Below, in pieces: positions 34,383-45,000 of a stretch of DNA of 64,000 nucleotides (position 1 is the stretch's first letter; each line of letters begins with the position of its first letter). Source of the stretch: Scedosporium boydii (Eukaryota > Ascomycota > Sordariomycetes > Microascales > Microascaceae); assembly GCA_002221725.1 (NCBI GenBank), contig NJFT01000020.1, positions 243,469 through 307,468 of the forward strand. The letters run 5' to 3'. The position numbers and the translations under genes were made by a program. The notes below the pieces were generated by a model. That model was not told where the DNA came from, made no database searches, and was given only the letters and a program-made list of their open reading frames with translations.

Positions 34383-35140
34383 GATGTCGTTTGTTGAGTG
34401 TGAAAGGCGGTTGGTGTTGTGGCCTCGGCGGGTGTGTAGAGGGAAATGGAGGAGCGAGAGCACAACAAAAGGAAGATGGGGTTCGGTCGCACTTTAGATT
34501 GGAGTGCGGCTATTCCTTATTAAATATAGACGAGAGAGACACTCCTCTTGACAAATGGAACCCCGGAGACAGAACGACCCTCAAGGCCAACTACTCCCAG
34601 ATGAAAAGCTACCTGACCATCCGTTTCTATCATATCCAGGCAGCCTGCATCGCCCAACGCCCTCGGAATGACGTGCCCAACAATGGGATGGGCCGTAGAG
34701 GCCGGGTTACATTAACTGCTGTGCTACGACATGCGTGCAAGGAGACAAAAGCTCGAATAGAACTTCATAATATATTACACTTCTCGCAAAAGAAAGGACA
34801 AAAAAGAAAGCATGAGCCCAAATACCCATGGCGCTTGGCTCAGTATCCAGGTATTGACTCACTCATCCCTACCCAACTTTGCGCCCAACTCACTCAAACA
34901 CCACATTTACAATGGCTGAAGTCCTCAGAGGCAGAGGTAGAACGCCTCGAGTTCCCAGAATGGCTATTAAGCAAAAGACACGCGATCTAATCTTTGTCTG
35001 GTTTCCTTTCTCTCTTAAAACCAACGACAACCCCTCCAGAGCAAACGCTGACCGATCTTTTTCTTTTCCACGAGCACTCCGCTTTCGCACCCTCCTCTCT
35101 TGCATTTTCAGACTGACTGGCCATCTCATTCTTCAGAGCC
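34383..35140. promoter_or_regulatory. Shared upstream region of two divergent hydrolase genes
   Basis: 758 bp between the starts of the two stand-alone hydrolases. An open frame across 34391-34990 has no coding character I recognise and is treated as chance. Both promoters must lie here. Confidence 0.45.
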
Positions 35141-36448
35141 ATGGAAGAGTTTAATACTGCAAAAAGTGGCGTCGACGGACTTCACGTCCTTTATGAGCCC
35201 CCGGAAGGCACCCGGGGGATCATCGAGTAGGTTATTACGCTGTGACTCTACCCTATAAGAGGAAAGAGGATAGAAAGTAACTGACGCCGGCACGCGACAT
35301 CACAGTATCGTTGCCGTCCACGGCATGGGTGGTCACTGCGTTAACTCCTGGACACACCAGGCAACCAAGTGCTTTTGGCTGCGTGACTTGTTGCCCGGTA
35401 AAATGCCCCAGGCCCGCATCATGACATTCCAATACGACTCCCCAAGGCTTTTCAGCCAGACCGCTTACGGGGTGCCTGACCACGCCGGGGCACTTCTCCA
35501 AGCCCTCAGGAACAAACGCGATGAGGTATTAGTGACTTCCCAATTTTTATTTTTTTTTTTTTACTATTCCAACGGCAATGGTGCTGATATGGGAGGTTTC
35601 AGGAGTCAACGGACCCGATTGTCTTCATCGCGCACAGCCTGGGGGGAATCATTATCAAGAAGGTGAGCGGCAAAAAAACCTCGATTATCCATCTTTCTTC
35701 GTTTCTTCATCGGTTCACTACAACATGGCTTCGCACTTTGCTAACGAATGATAATGATCAAACGGTATTAGGCGATAGAGTTGGCTAATACAGACGACGT
35801 GTTTCGAGATAATATCGCCAAAGCATCAAAGGGAATAGTAAGGCCCATCCTGTTCCTTCTACATGTAATTGTAAACTATGCCGCACAGCATTACTTTGGC
35901 TGACAACCGGGGACCCCTTTCCTTCTCTCCCGCCGCACTCCAACAGGTCTTCTTCGGGACCCCCCACCGCGGCTCCGCTGTTTCAAGCTTCCCGATTGTG
36001 AAAATGATGGGCTCCCTACCTGGCTGGTCCGGCTCCAAGTTCCTTCCGCTGCTCGAGATCAACTCAAACGGCCTGTCGGAAATCACCGAAGAGTTCCTGC
36101 CGTTCGCGGACAAGTACGCACTTGTCACATTTTACGAGCAGCACAACTTCCCCGGGTTGGGAAACGTAGTAAGTAGGCTCCTAGTCCCTCCCATTGAAGC
36201 GTATTCGTGACTGTGAAATGTCAGAATGCTAAAACCGGAGGCGGCACTACTAGATTGTTGACAGGGCATCTTCCATCATGGGACTAGCGCATGAGGATAT
36301 TACCATGCTCGGAGGGGACCATCGCTCCATGATTCGGCTCGGGAGGGGAGACCCGCGATTTGATTCTGTTTGGAGGTCTATTCAGCGGGCGGCCAAGGGC
36401 CCCCGGGTCCCCACTCGAGTGCCGCGGAGGGGGCGGTTTGGCTATTGA
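35141..36448 (+). CDS. Stand-alone alpha/beta-hydrolase (DUF676/lipase-like), intact catalytic residues
   Basis: Six exons: 35141-35226, 35306-35525, 35603-35662, 35772-35837, 35947-36168, 36254-36448; introns of 79, 77, 109, 109 and 85 bp; 282 residues. Every junction keeps frame. Landmarks: DIVAVHGMGGHCVNSW from 29, RIMTFQYDS, FIAHSLGGIIIKK with nucleophile Ser114, a 22-codon exon ending KASKGI, VFFGTPHRGS, and GGDHRSM with probable catalytic His241. The short C-terminus (RVPTRVPRRGRFGY) is basic, and no NACHT follows. Members of this domain family are predicted serine hydrolases that in fungal NLRs occupy the effector position; activity is inferred. The first intron is at the same place and phase as in the divergent neighbour, so the two are duplicates that turned apart. 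Confidence 0.87.
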
Positions 36449-37632
36449 ACGGGCTTGGTTTATCAAAATTGGGGGTGTGGCTGCCAAACGTCAGCCCTGG
36501 AAAGGCGGAAATTGACGGAAATGGCTGTTTGCAGAATGCAATGAATGGCAATGAATGGTCGGGTTTGGCTACGAGAGCCACGCTCGATGCCCAGAGACAG
36601 ACTGTCAACCCCAATGCTTGAAGAATTAGGCAATAGAAAACTTCCCCCCTTCCTGCGCCTTCCCGCGCCCGCGTTCCGTCGCTGCCTATTTGTCCATCTC
36701 TTTTTCCCCCACGCCGCCCAATGCAAGTACGGGGTGATTGGCCGGTATCGGTAGCCTGCCATTCATCCTAGAAACGTCGCTCGCGTAACTGTGCTACCGC
36801 GTGCATTGCAGGTGCTGCATCTGCACTTTTGACACTCTCGACCAGTCTCTCGCCCCCGCCCGCATCAAGGCATCTTTCGCTAGTCTCGGAATGTGCAAAC
36901 CAAGGGTTTCTCCGCGGGCCGAAAAGTGCCATGCTTCACCGGACCATCCCCGTGTGTATACCTCATGGGAGTCATGGGTCGCGGTTGGACAGGAAAGAGA
37001 GATAGAAATACTTAGCCACCCAACCCCCCTGCTCCGCCAGCCCAACGGTCTGGGCCCAACGGAGAGGAAATCACGGACGAATAGCCCTTCCTGATTTTCG
37101 GGTTTGGCACATCCGCCCTTTGCACTCCCTCTTCCCTTGAGTAATATCAAGGATCTGCTACCCAAATCACGTCTCAGCTGGCTTGGTAATTCCCCGGGCA
37201 CGAATGCATTCCCCAAGACTCGCCCATTGGCACGGAGGAGGTCGCGGCTGCAAAAGTGAAGCAGGGTCTATCTCACCAACATGCAGCTATCAAATCCGCG
37301 TTGACCGGGGTAGGCAGCGGGAACCGTGGGCCCCAGAGTGCACAGGTGGGCTCTGCACTCCATAGCTTAAGTATAGGTAGAAATGCCTCTACTCGCCTCT
37401 GCTTCGGGGGGAGATGGTAAAACATCCCGCGTCGGAATCGAACGACGAATCCCAATCTTTGAAGACTTCCCTATTAGTTTCGACTCCTTGGTTCGGAATA
37501 CGGTATGCATCATAGGCCTCTTTTCCATAGGGGGGATTGGGGGGAAGGGGGGAGGGGGTGTCCGTGGAGGGGTGATTCCCGTCTCGTATGGAAGACTAAC
37601 CTCGGCATTCCCGTAGAACCCCCCTACAAGCA
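36449..37632. other. Intergenic region
   Basis: 1.18 kb with no recognisable gene. An open frame starting at 37383, possibly spliced at 37502 (GTATGC) to 37617, would join out of frame with the next coding sequence, so it is more likely its 5' leader. Confidence 0.4.
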
Positions 37633-37977
37633 ATGCCGCCAAAAAAGGAGATTCCGTACCCGGAAAAGGCCGACTACAAAAGCAAAGGGTTCAAGATCGA
37701 CGTCCCTGCGCACACCGAGTTCCTCGGAAACGCCTACAAGACCACAAGGGACGTTTCGCGTCTGGTGCGCGAGGAGATCGTGCCATTTGTCCAGAGGGCC
37801 AAGCAGAGGGTCGACGAGCTGATCGGCATCATCCAGGGGCTTCGGAAGGAGATTCGCGAGGCGAGGGAGGCCCTGGCGCAGACTAATAAAGACAACCTGC
37901 TTCCCACGCTCTCGACGATAGTGGGTGATGGGGATCCAATGACGTGGAGAAAGGGTGACGAGGACAAGGAGGCGTAG
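37633..37977 (+). CDS. Small coiled-coil protein, unknown function
   Basis: 114 residues, one exon. The middle (about 35-85) is a long amphipathic helix with alternating charge (VPFVQRAKQRVDELIGIIQG and on), preceded by a Lys-rich start (MPPKKEIPYPEKADYKSKG) and followed by an acidic tail. No signal peptide, membrane segment or cysteine. I know no family. It follows the intact stand-alone hydrolase on the same strand and converges with an ankyrin gene. Small helical proteins near NLR-type genes can be partners or effectors, but here that is only a guess from position. Confidence 0.55.
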   Translation: MPPKKEIPYPEKADYKSKGFKIDVPAHTEFLGNAYKTTRDVSRLVREEIVPFVQRAKQRVDELIGIIQGLRKEIREAREALAQTNKDNLLPTLSTIVGDGDPMTWRKGDEDKEA

Positions 37978-38363
37978 AGTGGGCATGTGCTAATTGGGGG
38001 CTGGGGGGAGGACTTGACTACAGCCTCTCGTTTTGTTTGTATATCTGTACATCGCTCCGATTATTAGTGCCCGAGTACCTTTCGATTGTCCCTAGACCTC
38101 CAGGTATCCAGTTTAGAGCGCACTGAAATATCATGTCCAAATGGATAGAGAGTTACACAAGTTGTATTAACAACCTAGATAAATACTAGGCGAGCATGAG
38201 ATGATCGGATGCCATCTCGTGAAGATACTATACTAGAGACAGCATGATTTGCATATCGAAATAGTAAAGAACTTTGAAGCTTGACGATAGTATTGCTAGT
38301 CTTAACTACTATTCCATAGCCACAACCGACTTACTTTCCTTGTCCTCCTTACTACTCTCATCC
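37978..38363. other. Convergent intergenic region
   Basis: 386 bp between the small coiled-coil gene and the ankyrin gene. Nothing recognised. Confidence 0.4.
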
Positions 38364-39230
38364 CTAATTACTTCCACCTCCCGTACCTTCATTGGTCTCA
38401 TTGCTGCTTCCTGTAAGCAGTGCCGCAGCATCCTTGTTCTCGTTCCTCTGCTTCTCAGCAGCCTGTTCGGCTTTCTTCCGTTCTTCCTCCCACCCTGGCG
38501 TCTCCCGTTCCCTGAGCCCGTTAAGCAAGAGATCGACAACATTGGCGTGCCCATTGGCAACTGCCGCGAGAAGCGGCGAGTCGCCTTCGTTGTTGGTAAT
38601 GGTGGGGTCGGCGTATTCCCGCAGGAGGATCCGGACGAGGCGGATGTGCCCGGCGTTGGCGGCAGCGTACAAGGGCGTGATTCCACCCTTGCTCGCCTTG
38701 TTGACGCTCGCCCCCTCCTTCAGGAGAAGCTTGGCCACCCGGACATGCCCGTTAGTCGCGGCCAGACACAGAGGCGTAAAGCCGTCGCCATCCTCCTCAT
38801 CTACGTCGCACAGAGCCCCGTCGTCGAGGAGCAGCATCTTGACGACGTGGAGATGGCCGCTTCCCGAGGCCTGGCCCAGCGGGTTCCAGGTCTTGTGGAA
38901 AGCCTTGGTCGCTTCGACGTCGTCCGAGGCCTCAAGGATCAGCTCCGCCACCTCGGCGTGGTCGTTGCTCAGCGCCGCCCTCAGCGGCGTCCACTCATTG
39001 ATGTTCCTCGCGTTGGGGTCGATGCCCTTTTGCTCAAGGAGGAGCTCCACCACTCCGGCGTGGCCGTTGAGCGCGGCTAGGAAAAGCGGCGTGCATTCCT
39101 CCCTGTCTCTGGCGTTTAGGAAATCTGTAAATTTGGCGGCTCCCTCCTGTTGCCCCCGTGTTAGGAGTAGTTCGACGAGGTCGGTGAAGCCGCCGGATGC
39201 TGCTGAGAGGAGGGACTTTGCGGTCGCCAT
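38364..39230 (-). CDS. Ankyrin-repeat protein
   Basis: 288 residues, one exon, starting MATAKSLLSAASGG. About seven ankyrin repeats fill residues 1-235, with typical cores such as TPLFLAALNGHAGVVELLLE, TPLCLAATNGHVRVAKLLL and SPLLAAVANGHANVVDLLL. The tail (240-288) is Lys/Glu- then Gly/Ser-rich and probably disordered. There is no other domain, so it is a binding scaffold rather than an enzyme. Ankyrin repeats are a common sensor end of fungal STAND proteins; a free-standing set between NLR-type genes may be a detached sensor or a decoy, but ankyrin proteins are also common on their own. The large plus-strand frames over the same bases are antisense shadows. Confidence 0.85.
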   Translation of the reverse strand: MATAKSLLSAASGGFTDLVELLLTRGQQEGAAKFTDFLNARDREECTPLFLAALNGHAGVVELLLEQKGIDPNARNINEWTPLRAALSNDHAEVAELILEASDDVEATKAFHKTWNPLGQASGSGHLHVVKMLLLDDGALCDVDEEDGDGFTPLCLAATNGHVRVAKLLLKEGASVNKASKGGITPLYAAANAGHIRLVRILLREYADPTITNNEGDSPLLAAVANGHANVVDLLLNGLRERETPGWEEERKKAEQAAEKQRNENKDAAALLTGSSNETNEGTGGGSN

Positions 39231-41139
39231 GTTTTCTCACGTCTCCCACGAAAGAAGGAGCAGGGATGTATGCGCTTAGTTGCTCTAGGGATGAAAGTCA
39301 CCGCTGGGATTGGGGGCTTTTTGCCAGAAAATACACTCCGTGGACTGGAGTCTTGGGTCCCGGGTAGGAAAGCAAAGTTAAGAAACTGCCCAGACCTATA
39401 TGAGCCGCCCTGTGAACCTTTCTCCGGCGCACCTGCTAGGGCCATATCTCGCTGGAGAATGTACGTCTGCTTGCCTAAACGTTTTGATACCGCAGGAGCG
39501 AGGAGACTCGGTGGTCTCGTCCGCTGCGAAGAACCAAGGCCGAATCTGGTTTAGCGGCCACTCGTGGAGAGCCTAACCAGGGCTGCTTCTGTGTCGTGAG
39601 CCCAACCCGGATGGAGGGTTGGGCGCCGATGCCTGTCCTTAAGCACTGGCACTTCAAACGGCTTGTAGGCATCGGGACAGAGGAAGCATGGAACGAAGCC
39701 ATCGCATACCACCAATACAATCAGTTCGAGCTAGTCCAGGCGATACTTGAAGAAGTGCACGACCCCATCCGGACCGAGCCAGGAGGCATGCACCACTGCA
39801 ATTACACGGCAGCAATGCAGTTTCTCTCGGCCACAGATGACACTGAACGCGCATACCGGATAACGAAAAGGCTGCGCATGATACGCCCGCAGCAGCTCCG
39901 GCGAACATGTGGGGTGGGAAGGGGGCAGGGGGTGGGGAGTATAGCAGGCTGATCTTGGGTACTAACGCAACGCCAAGAGTCTTGCTCTCTTGGGCACACA
40001 GACGCCGGAGCATCGACGGACGAGGGGAGCTGAGATGTGTCGACTGGATGAGGCTTCGACGCATTAGTACCGAACGGGAATTGAACTACAAGTGGGAGGG
40101 GTGATGACCACAATGAGAGGGACTTGGATGCGGAATGATGCCGCCGCCTGAAACGTGAAACTACGTCCAATTAGGCTCCTATACCCGGTCTCGACTCTCC
40201 TGAGCAAGACTATTCCCATGCCGAATTGATTGGAAGCACCCAGTTCGCATTACTCCGTACTTCATTTCCTCTCGCTCCGAGAGCCCGCCCAATAAAGGGG
40301 AGAGCAGGCACGAACGACTTTGCCGTTCCATTTGACGTCCTGTGCGGGTGGGTGAATGTGCATGACGTCACTCGTCTTCCTCCTCGGAATTGTCGTCAGG
40401 CGCATGACATTTCGATGACGTCGGCGCCGGAAGAGGCAAGCGCCCAACTCATGAACGTTTGGTGTGATGCTTGTCACACAAAAGGATCTGCCAGCTGGAA
40501 CAAACTGATAACCAGCTGGCAGAACTGACCAGGTGCACGGAAGGTCATAACTGACATCGTGACTTCTAGCAACGGTAGTTCTCCCACTGAGACTTCCGTC
40601 GTAACAATGCTGGGCAAATGAAATCAGTAGCCCCCCTTTAGGATTTTGGGATTTATAATATTAATAACATTTTATTTTCTTTTAAAAATTTTTATATTAT
40701 TTTATATAATTATATTTTAGTTAGTAGAGGGTTAAAGAGATATAGTTAAAATTTTACTTAAGATATCTATATAGGAAGTCATATTAGTAGCTGAGGTATA
40801 GGGGGGAAGTAGGTTTTGTGTCTTACTTTTTTTGCCCTCTACTTGCTTGTGAAGTGGCGCGAACCTTGGGAGAAGAAATGTTGGAGGGAGAAAACCAGAA
40901 CCGACGTGTGTGTAAGAGCGAGGGGAGATGGACCTTCCAGAACGCAGAAGGCAGACGGCAGAAGTCCCTAAGTCCCCTCGAGACCTCACTGGGTGCGAAG
41001 TTCGAACCCGTCATGTGACCATGTTCGAACGGCGATGAACCAAGTTGCACCACGACCTTGATCCCGTCGTTCAATAGGCCATGTCAACATCTCTCAGTGG
41101 ACGCACCTGAATACACCCCGGAGCTGAGCAGTCCACCCA
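39231..41139. other. Long gene-poor region with an AT-rich patch
   Basis: 1.9 kb. A plus frame at 39596-39952 contains short protein-like stretches but no recognisable domain. It may be a fragment of a lost gene. An AT-rich patch lies at about 40,630-40,800 (separate entry). Confidence 0.4.
40630..40800. repeat. Short AT-rich patch, possible RIP-mutated repeat relic
   Basis: About 170 bp of almost pure A/T, with TpA-rich sequence and sharp edges inside GC-normal DNA, resembling the composition of the transposon block. No LTR or frame was recognised. Confidence 0.35.
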
Positions 41140-41709
41140 TTACACCGACCTCGACCTACCCCTACGCGCGGGATATTCAATTCTAATCCGAAGCCTCATA
41201 ATTTCGTTTTCCAGCTCCGCCTCGAGCGCCGTCCTCGCCTTCCGCGACAGCCGCCGGACGTCGCCCACCGGCACGCTGTTCCGCAGCTGCATCTCATACT
41301 TCCCAATCGCCTCCTCGTGGTCTGCGCATAGCTCCCTCAGCTCCCAGTTCCTAGATCTCTCGACTCGGAGGGCAACCTCGAGACCATTCACCCTAGCCTC
41401 GCGGTCCGCCTCTCGCTCTGACGGCGGCGGGGGAGTAGTGGCCTGGCCGCGGCGCGGAATCTTCTCGCGGAGGAGCTGTCGGAGGCTCTGCATGTCCTCG
41501 AGTAGGTCGTTTCGATCCCACTCGGCCTCCCAGGCGAGGCTGCTGACTTCTTCGACGACCTTTTCGAGCTGGGTTAGGAGATGCAGAATTCTTTGGAGAC
41601 CTTCCTCGAGTTCGGTTCTCGCGGTGCGGCCGAGGTCGTTACTAGGGTCGTCGTTTTCATCGTCTGTGATGTCGACCGCGTGTCCGGCTCTTTCTCCGGC
41701 TTGCGCCAT
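41140..41709 (-). CDS. Coiled-coil protein, unknown function, divergent from the hydrolase-NACHT gene
   Basis: 189 residues, one exon. The N-terminus is acidic (about 12-30). Two helical, heptad-like regions follow, roughly 30-85 (ELEEGLQRILHLLTQLEKVV onwards) and 100-180, separated by a PPPP hinge at about 92-96. The end is basic (RRGRSRSV). No cysteine pair, signal peptide or membrane span. I know no family. It lies 345 bp from, and divergent to, the intact hydrolase-NACHT gene, an arrangement used by fungal NLRs and their partner effectors. This protein does not look like a HeLo or HET-S type domain, and I see no short amyloid motif. Confidence 0.6.
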   Translation of the reverse strand: MAQAGERAGHAVDITDDENDDPSNDLGRTARTELEEGLQRILHLLTQLEKVVEEVSSLAWEAEWDRNDLLEDMQSLRQLLREKIPRRGQATTPPPPSEREADREARVNGLEVALRVERSRNWELRELCADHEEAIGKYEMQLRNSVPVGDVRRLSRKARTALEAELENEIMRLRIRIEYPARRGRSRSV

Positions 41710-42054
41710 ATCTCGATCTTTTTTTCTTCAATCCTTTGTCTTGTATAGCGATATAATAACGCGTTGAATAAAATCTAATCCCGAGGTAACATTGTTCTTC
41801 CTCTGCGCCATGCAGAACCGTCGGGACACATCACACGATACATGACTGGCAGTCGGGCCGCAATATGGCATCCCATCAGGCGCCAAAATCCCATTACACC
41901 CAATGGTTCCAGTATTACACGGCTGTAAGCACCCTACTAACTGATAGCTAAAAATGGGCCCCCGTCTGTCTCGTCCCTTACCCGCGTAAGCGTCTACAAC
42001 TTGAGCGGTCGGAATACTTGAACTGAACTCAATTGCGACACAGCGCCCAAAGTT
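41710..42054. promoter_or_regulatory. Shared upstream region between coiled-coil gene and hydrolase-NACHT gene
   Basis: 345 bp between two divergent start codons; it must serve as promoter for both. No TATA box is obvious. Confidence 0.45.
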
Positions 42055-45000
42055 ATGTCGTCTTCGAGACGCATGTACGAGGAGTTTTCCCGGCTGGAAG
42101 TGCTGTACCCGGAAGACAGTACAGCGAATGCAGATGTAGAGTATGTCATCAATCTCCAAACGGCACTCGCCACCTCTAATGGTCTCCTTACTGACCTCCG
42201 GCGACCTGGCGAAAGCATCGTTCTAGTCGCCGGCCTCGGTGGCCACTACAAAACAACCTGGGAAGCGAGCGACCGGACATTGTGGCCGGTGCATCTTCTT
42301 CCGCGGGACATCGCGGGCATTCGCGTTCTATCCTTTCATTACAACACCACGCTCCGGGGCACGACGAGTAGCGTTAAAATCCGGGACCATGCGTTAGAAC
42401 TCCTCGACAGGCTAGACCTAGATCGCATCGGCGGAAGAGACGAGTCGGCCTCGTTGAGGCCCATCATTTTTGTCGGCCACAGCTTGGGGGGTATACTCAT
42501 TAAGCAGGTAATAGGTGCCGGCCGTCCCCCTTAATTTGGGTTGCTTGCTTCGCTGGTGATTTCAAGGCAAAGGCATTGAAACAATGAGCGCCCTCGTGGC
42601 TTCCTCCTTTTTAGACATTACTCTCAGCCCGTGACGAATCGAGATACCACCACTTGTGGGATGCTAGCCGGGGGGTTGTGAGTTCGACTTTTTGACCCCG
42701 AGGGGGGCGACTAGACGAAAGAGGCTAATAATGGTGGACCCGCGTCCAGATGTTCTTTGCGACCCCCCACCGCGGCCTGGGAGAGTCGGCATGGCCAACT
42801 TTCGCCACAGAGGTTCTGCGGATGTGCGCCCCGGCTCCAGGCATTTCGCCCACGAAGGGGATGACGGAACGTATCAGGTCAAACAGCCAGGGGCTTTTCG
42901 AAATCTCGGAAGACTTTCTCGATTTCTACGAGTCTCTGGCCTTTGTCAATTTCACCGAGGGCACCATGTGGAATGACCTGGACCACGTCGTGAGTGTTTT
43001 TCTTTTCCTCTTCTTTCATGTTCTTGCTTTCCGGTTTCCTTTGCCGGCTCACCTCTCACCTCCTGCCTCGGCCGTTAATTATACACATTGGTTTCCAGCT
43101 AGTAGACGAAGTGCACGGATGGATGGATGCGTCAATGGCTCATCAGTTGAAGCTGGAGGGCGACCACATCGGGATTTGCAGGTTTGGGCGGGACGCCGTC
43201 GACTTGGGCGTATTTGGTGTGGTCAGCGATGAGATGAAATACTTGATTGAACAGTCTCCGAAGGCACTAGGTGCGTAATCCTCGTTTCCAGACCCTTCTT
43301 TCACCCATCTCACTGCATAAAAGGATAGACCCTTACTCCGCACGTAATATCCATTGCTGATAATCATCCGCCCACAATTTAGACAAGATAGCCGAGGACG
43401 CCAAAAAGGCGCTTCGCTCTTTGTGCCCCGACGGCATCCACGCCTACTTCATGTCTAAAGAACCCATCCAGGGGACCTGCGGGTGGATCGAGGAACGGCA
43501 AGAGTTCCAGGCCTGGCTCGGCGACGACGAGGATACGCAGATGCTCTGGATAAGCGGCCCCCCCTCGTCCGGCAAGAGTTTCGTGGCCAAGCACATCGTC
43601 TCGCAGATCCTACCCTCGGCGAAACAAGAGGTAGCCCAGTGCTTCCTCAACGAGTCCGGGCCGGGTCGGGGAAACATTGAGGCGCTTCTGAGGGCCACGC
43701 TGCACCACGCCCTGCGCTTCGAGCCTGAGCTCATCGCCAACTTCCTAGTCAAGCCGTTCCTCGAGGCGCAGAACGCCGAAACCATCGTCTACGACGACGA
43801 CATCTGGACGCGGGATGTACTTGCGCCCATGTGGCCTGACGTCATTGCCACCGTCTCGGCTCGCCGGTCCCTGACCCTCGTGGTCGACGGCTTCGACGAG
43901 ATGACGAGGGAGTGCCGGCAGGACTTTCTGGACTGCGTCACCGCGTGCTACAAAAAGATTCCCAAGCCGCCAAACAACGGCCCAGGGAAGTTAAGGATCC
44001 TGATGGTCTCGCGTGATAGCGCCGAAAACTCGCAGCTCGCTGGGCAGGAAAAGTTTAAGAAATACCTGATGACGTCCGAGGACACGCTGCCGGACGTGGC
44101 GAGGACTGTCATGACGCTCCTGGGCCACCACCCTCAGCTTCCTTCGACGGATGCTCGGGTGACCGATTTGTCGGGCGAGGACGAGGTTTCCGCGGCCGCA
44201 GGGGAAATGTGCGAGGCCATTGTCGACCGCGCGAGAGGCAGCACCTTCGCCTGGGCAACTGGGGCCGCGGAACTGGCTCGTGAGCGAACGGTTAACGAGG
44301 GAGCGGAGGCGGGCCTGAAGCTGATACAGGATCTACCGCTAGATGAGGCGGGACCACAGAGGCGCATCCTCGAAGAAATGCATCGGAGAAGAAAGAACAC
44401 TTTGCCTCTTGTCAGGCAGGTCCTACAATGGGCTGTCTTTCAAATGGAGATGCTATTTGAAGCCGAGCTTACCATCGCAGGGGCGCTGGGCATGATACTA
44501 CTCGAGGGGAGCCCGGGCTCCTCTAGTCGCATCACCCCAAGCGAACTGGAATCTCGCGCCGACAGCATAAAAGTCGAGATAGACACGTATTGCAGACAAG
44601 TCGTCGAATTCCCGGACAGGCGCCTGCAGCTCGTCTACAAAAATATGAAAAAGATTCTGACGGAGCCGGGCGAGCTCAGCCCCGAGTTGTCGTACATGTA
44701 CATGAGCGAAGGGCCTTCCCACGCCGCGCTCGCAAGCGTCTGCATCACATACCTGACCATGTCCTACTTCGCGGACTCGGGGATTCCGTTGGAAGCGGAG
44801 ACGACGGGTCCGTGGCAATCCAAGGTCCGGAGGCGCATCAGGGACCACGGCTTCGTACGGTATGCCGCGCTCCACTGGTTCGAACATGTCGAGACCGCCG
44901 GCGAGTCCATGCTCGACCTCGGTCCTGAACTTGACCAATACCGCAGGCTGCTGCAGACCCCGACGACTGAGTATTCGAAGTGCTGGACCGAGGTCTGGTG

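Noticed and set aside
34391..34990. 199-codon plus frame between the divergent hydrolases
   Set aside because: No recognisable domain; it occupies the region where both promoters must be. Kept as intergenic.
37425..37450. T-loop-like sequence GGAATCGAAC (minus strand GTTCGATTCC), suggesting a tRNA
   Set aside because: The flanking stem leaves an 8-base loop, and no matching acceptor or anticodon arm is found at the right distance.
37383..37632. Possible spliced first exon of the small coiled-coil gene
   Set aside because: The only good donor/acceptor pair joins into a different frame from the coiled-coil protein.
38274..39279. Two long plus-strand frames (268 and 295 codons)
   Set aside because: Antisense shadows of the ankyrin gene, caused by its GC-rich codon use.
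39596..39952. 118-codon plus frame
   Set aside because: Some protein-like stretches but no domain, and the frame ends in low-complexity sequence; mentioned only as a possible gene fragment.
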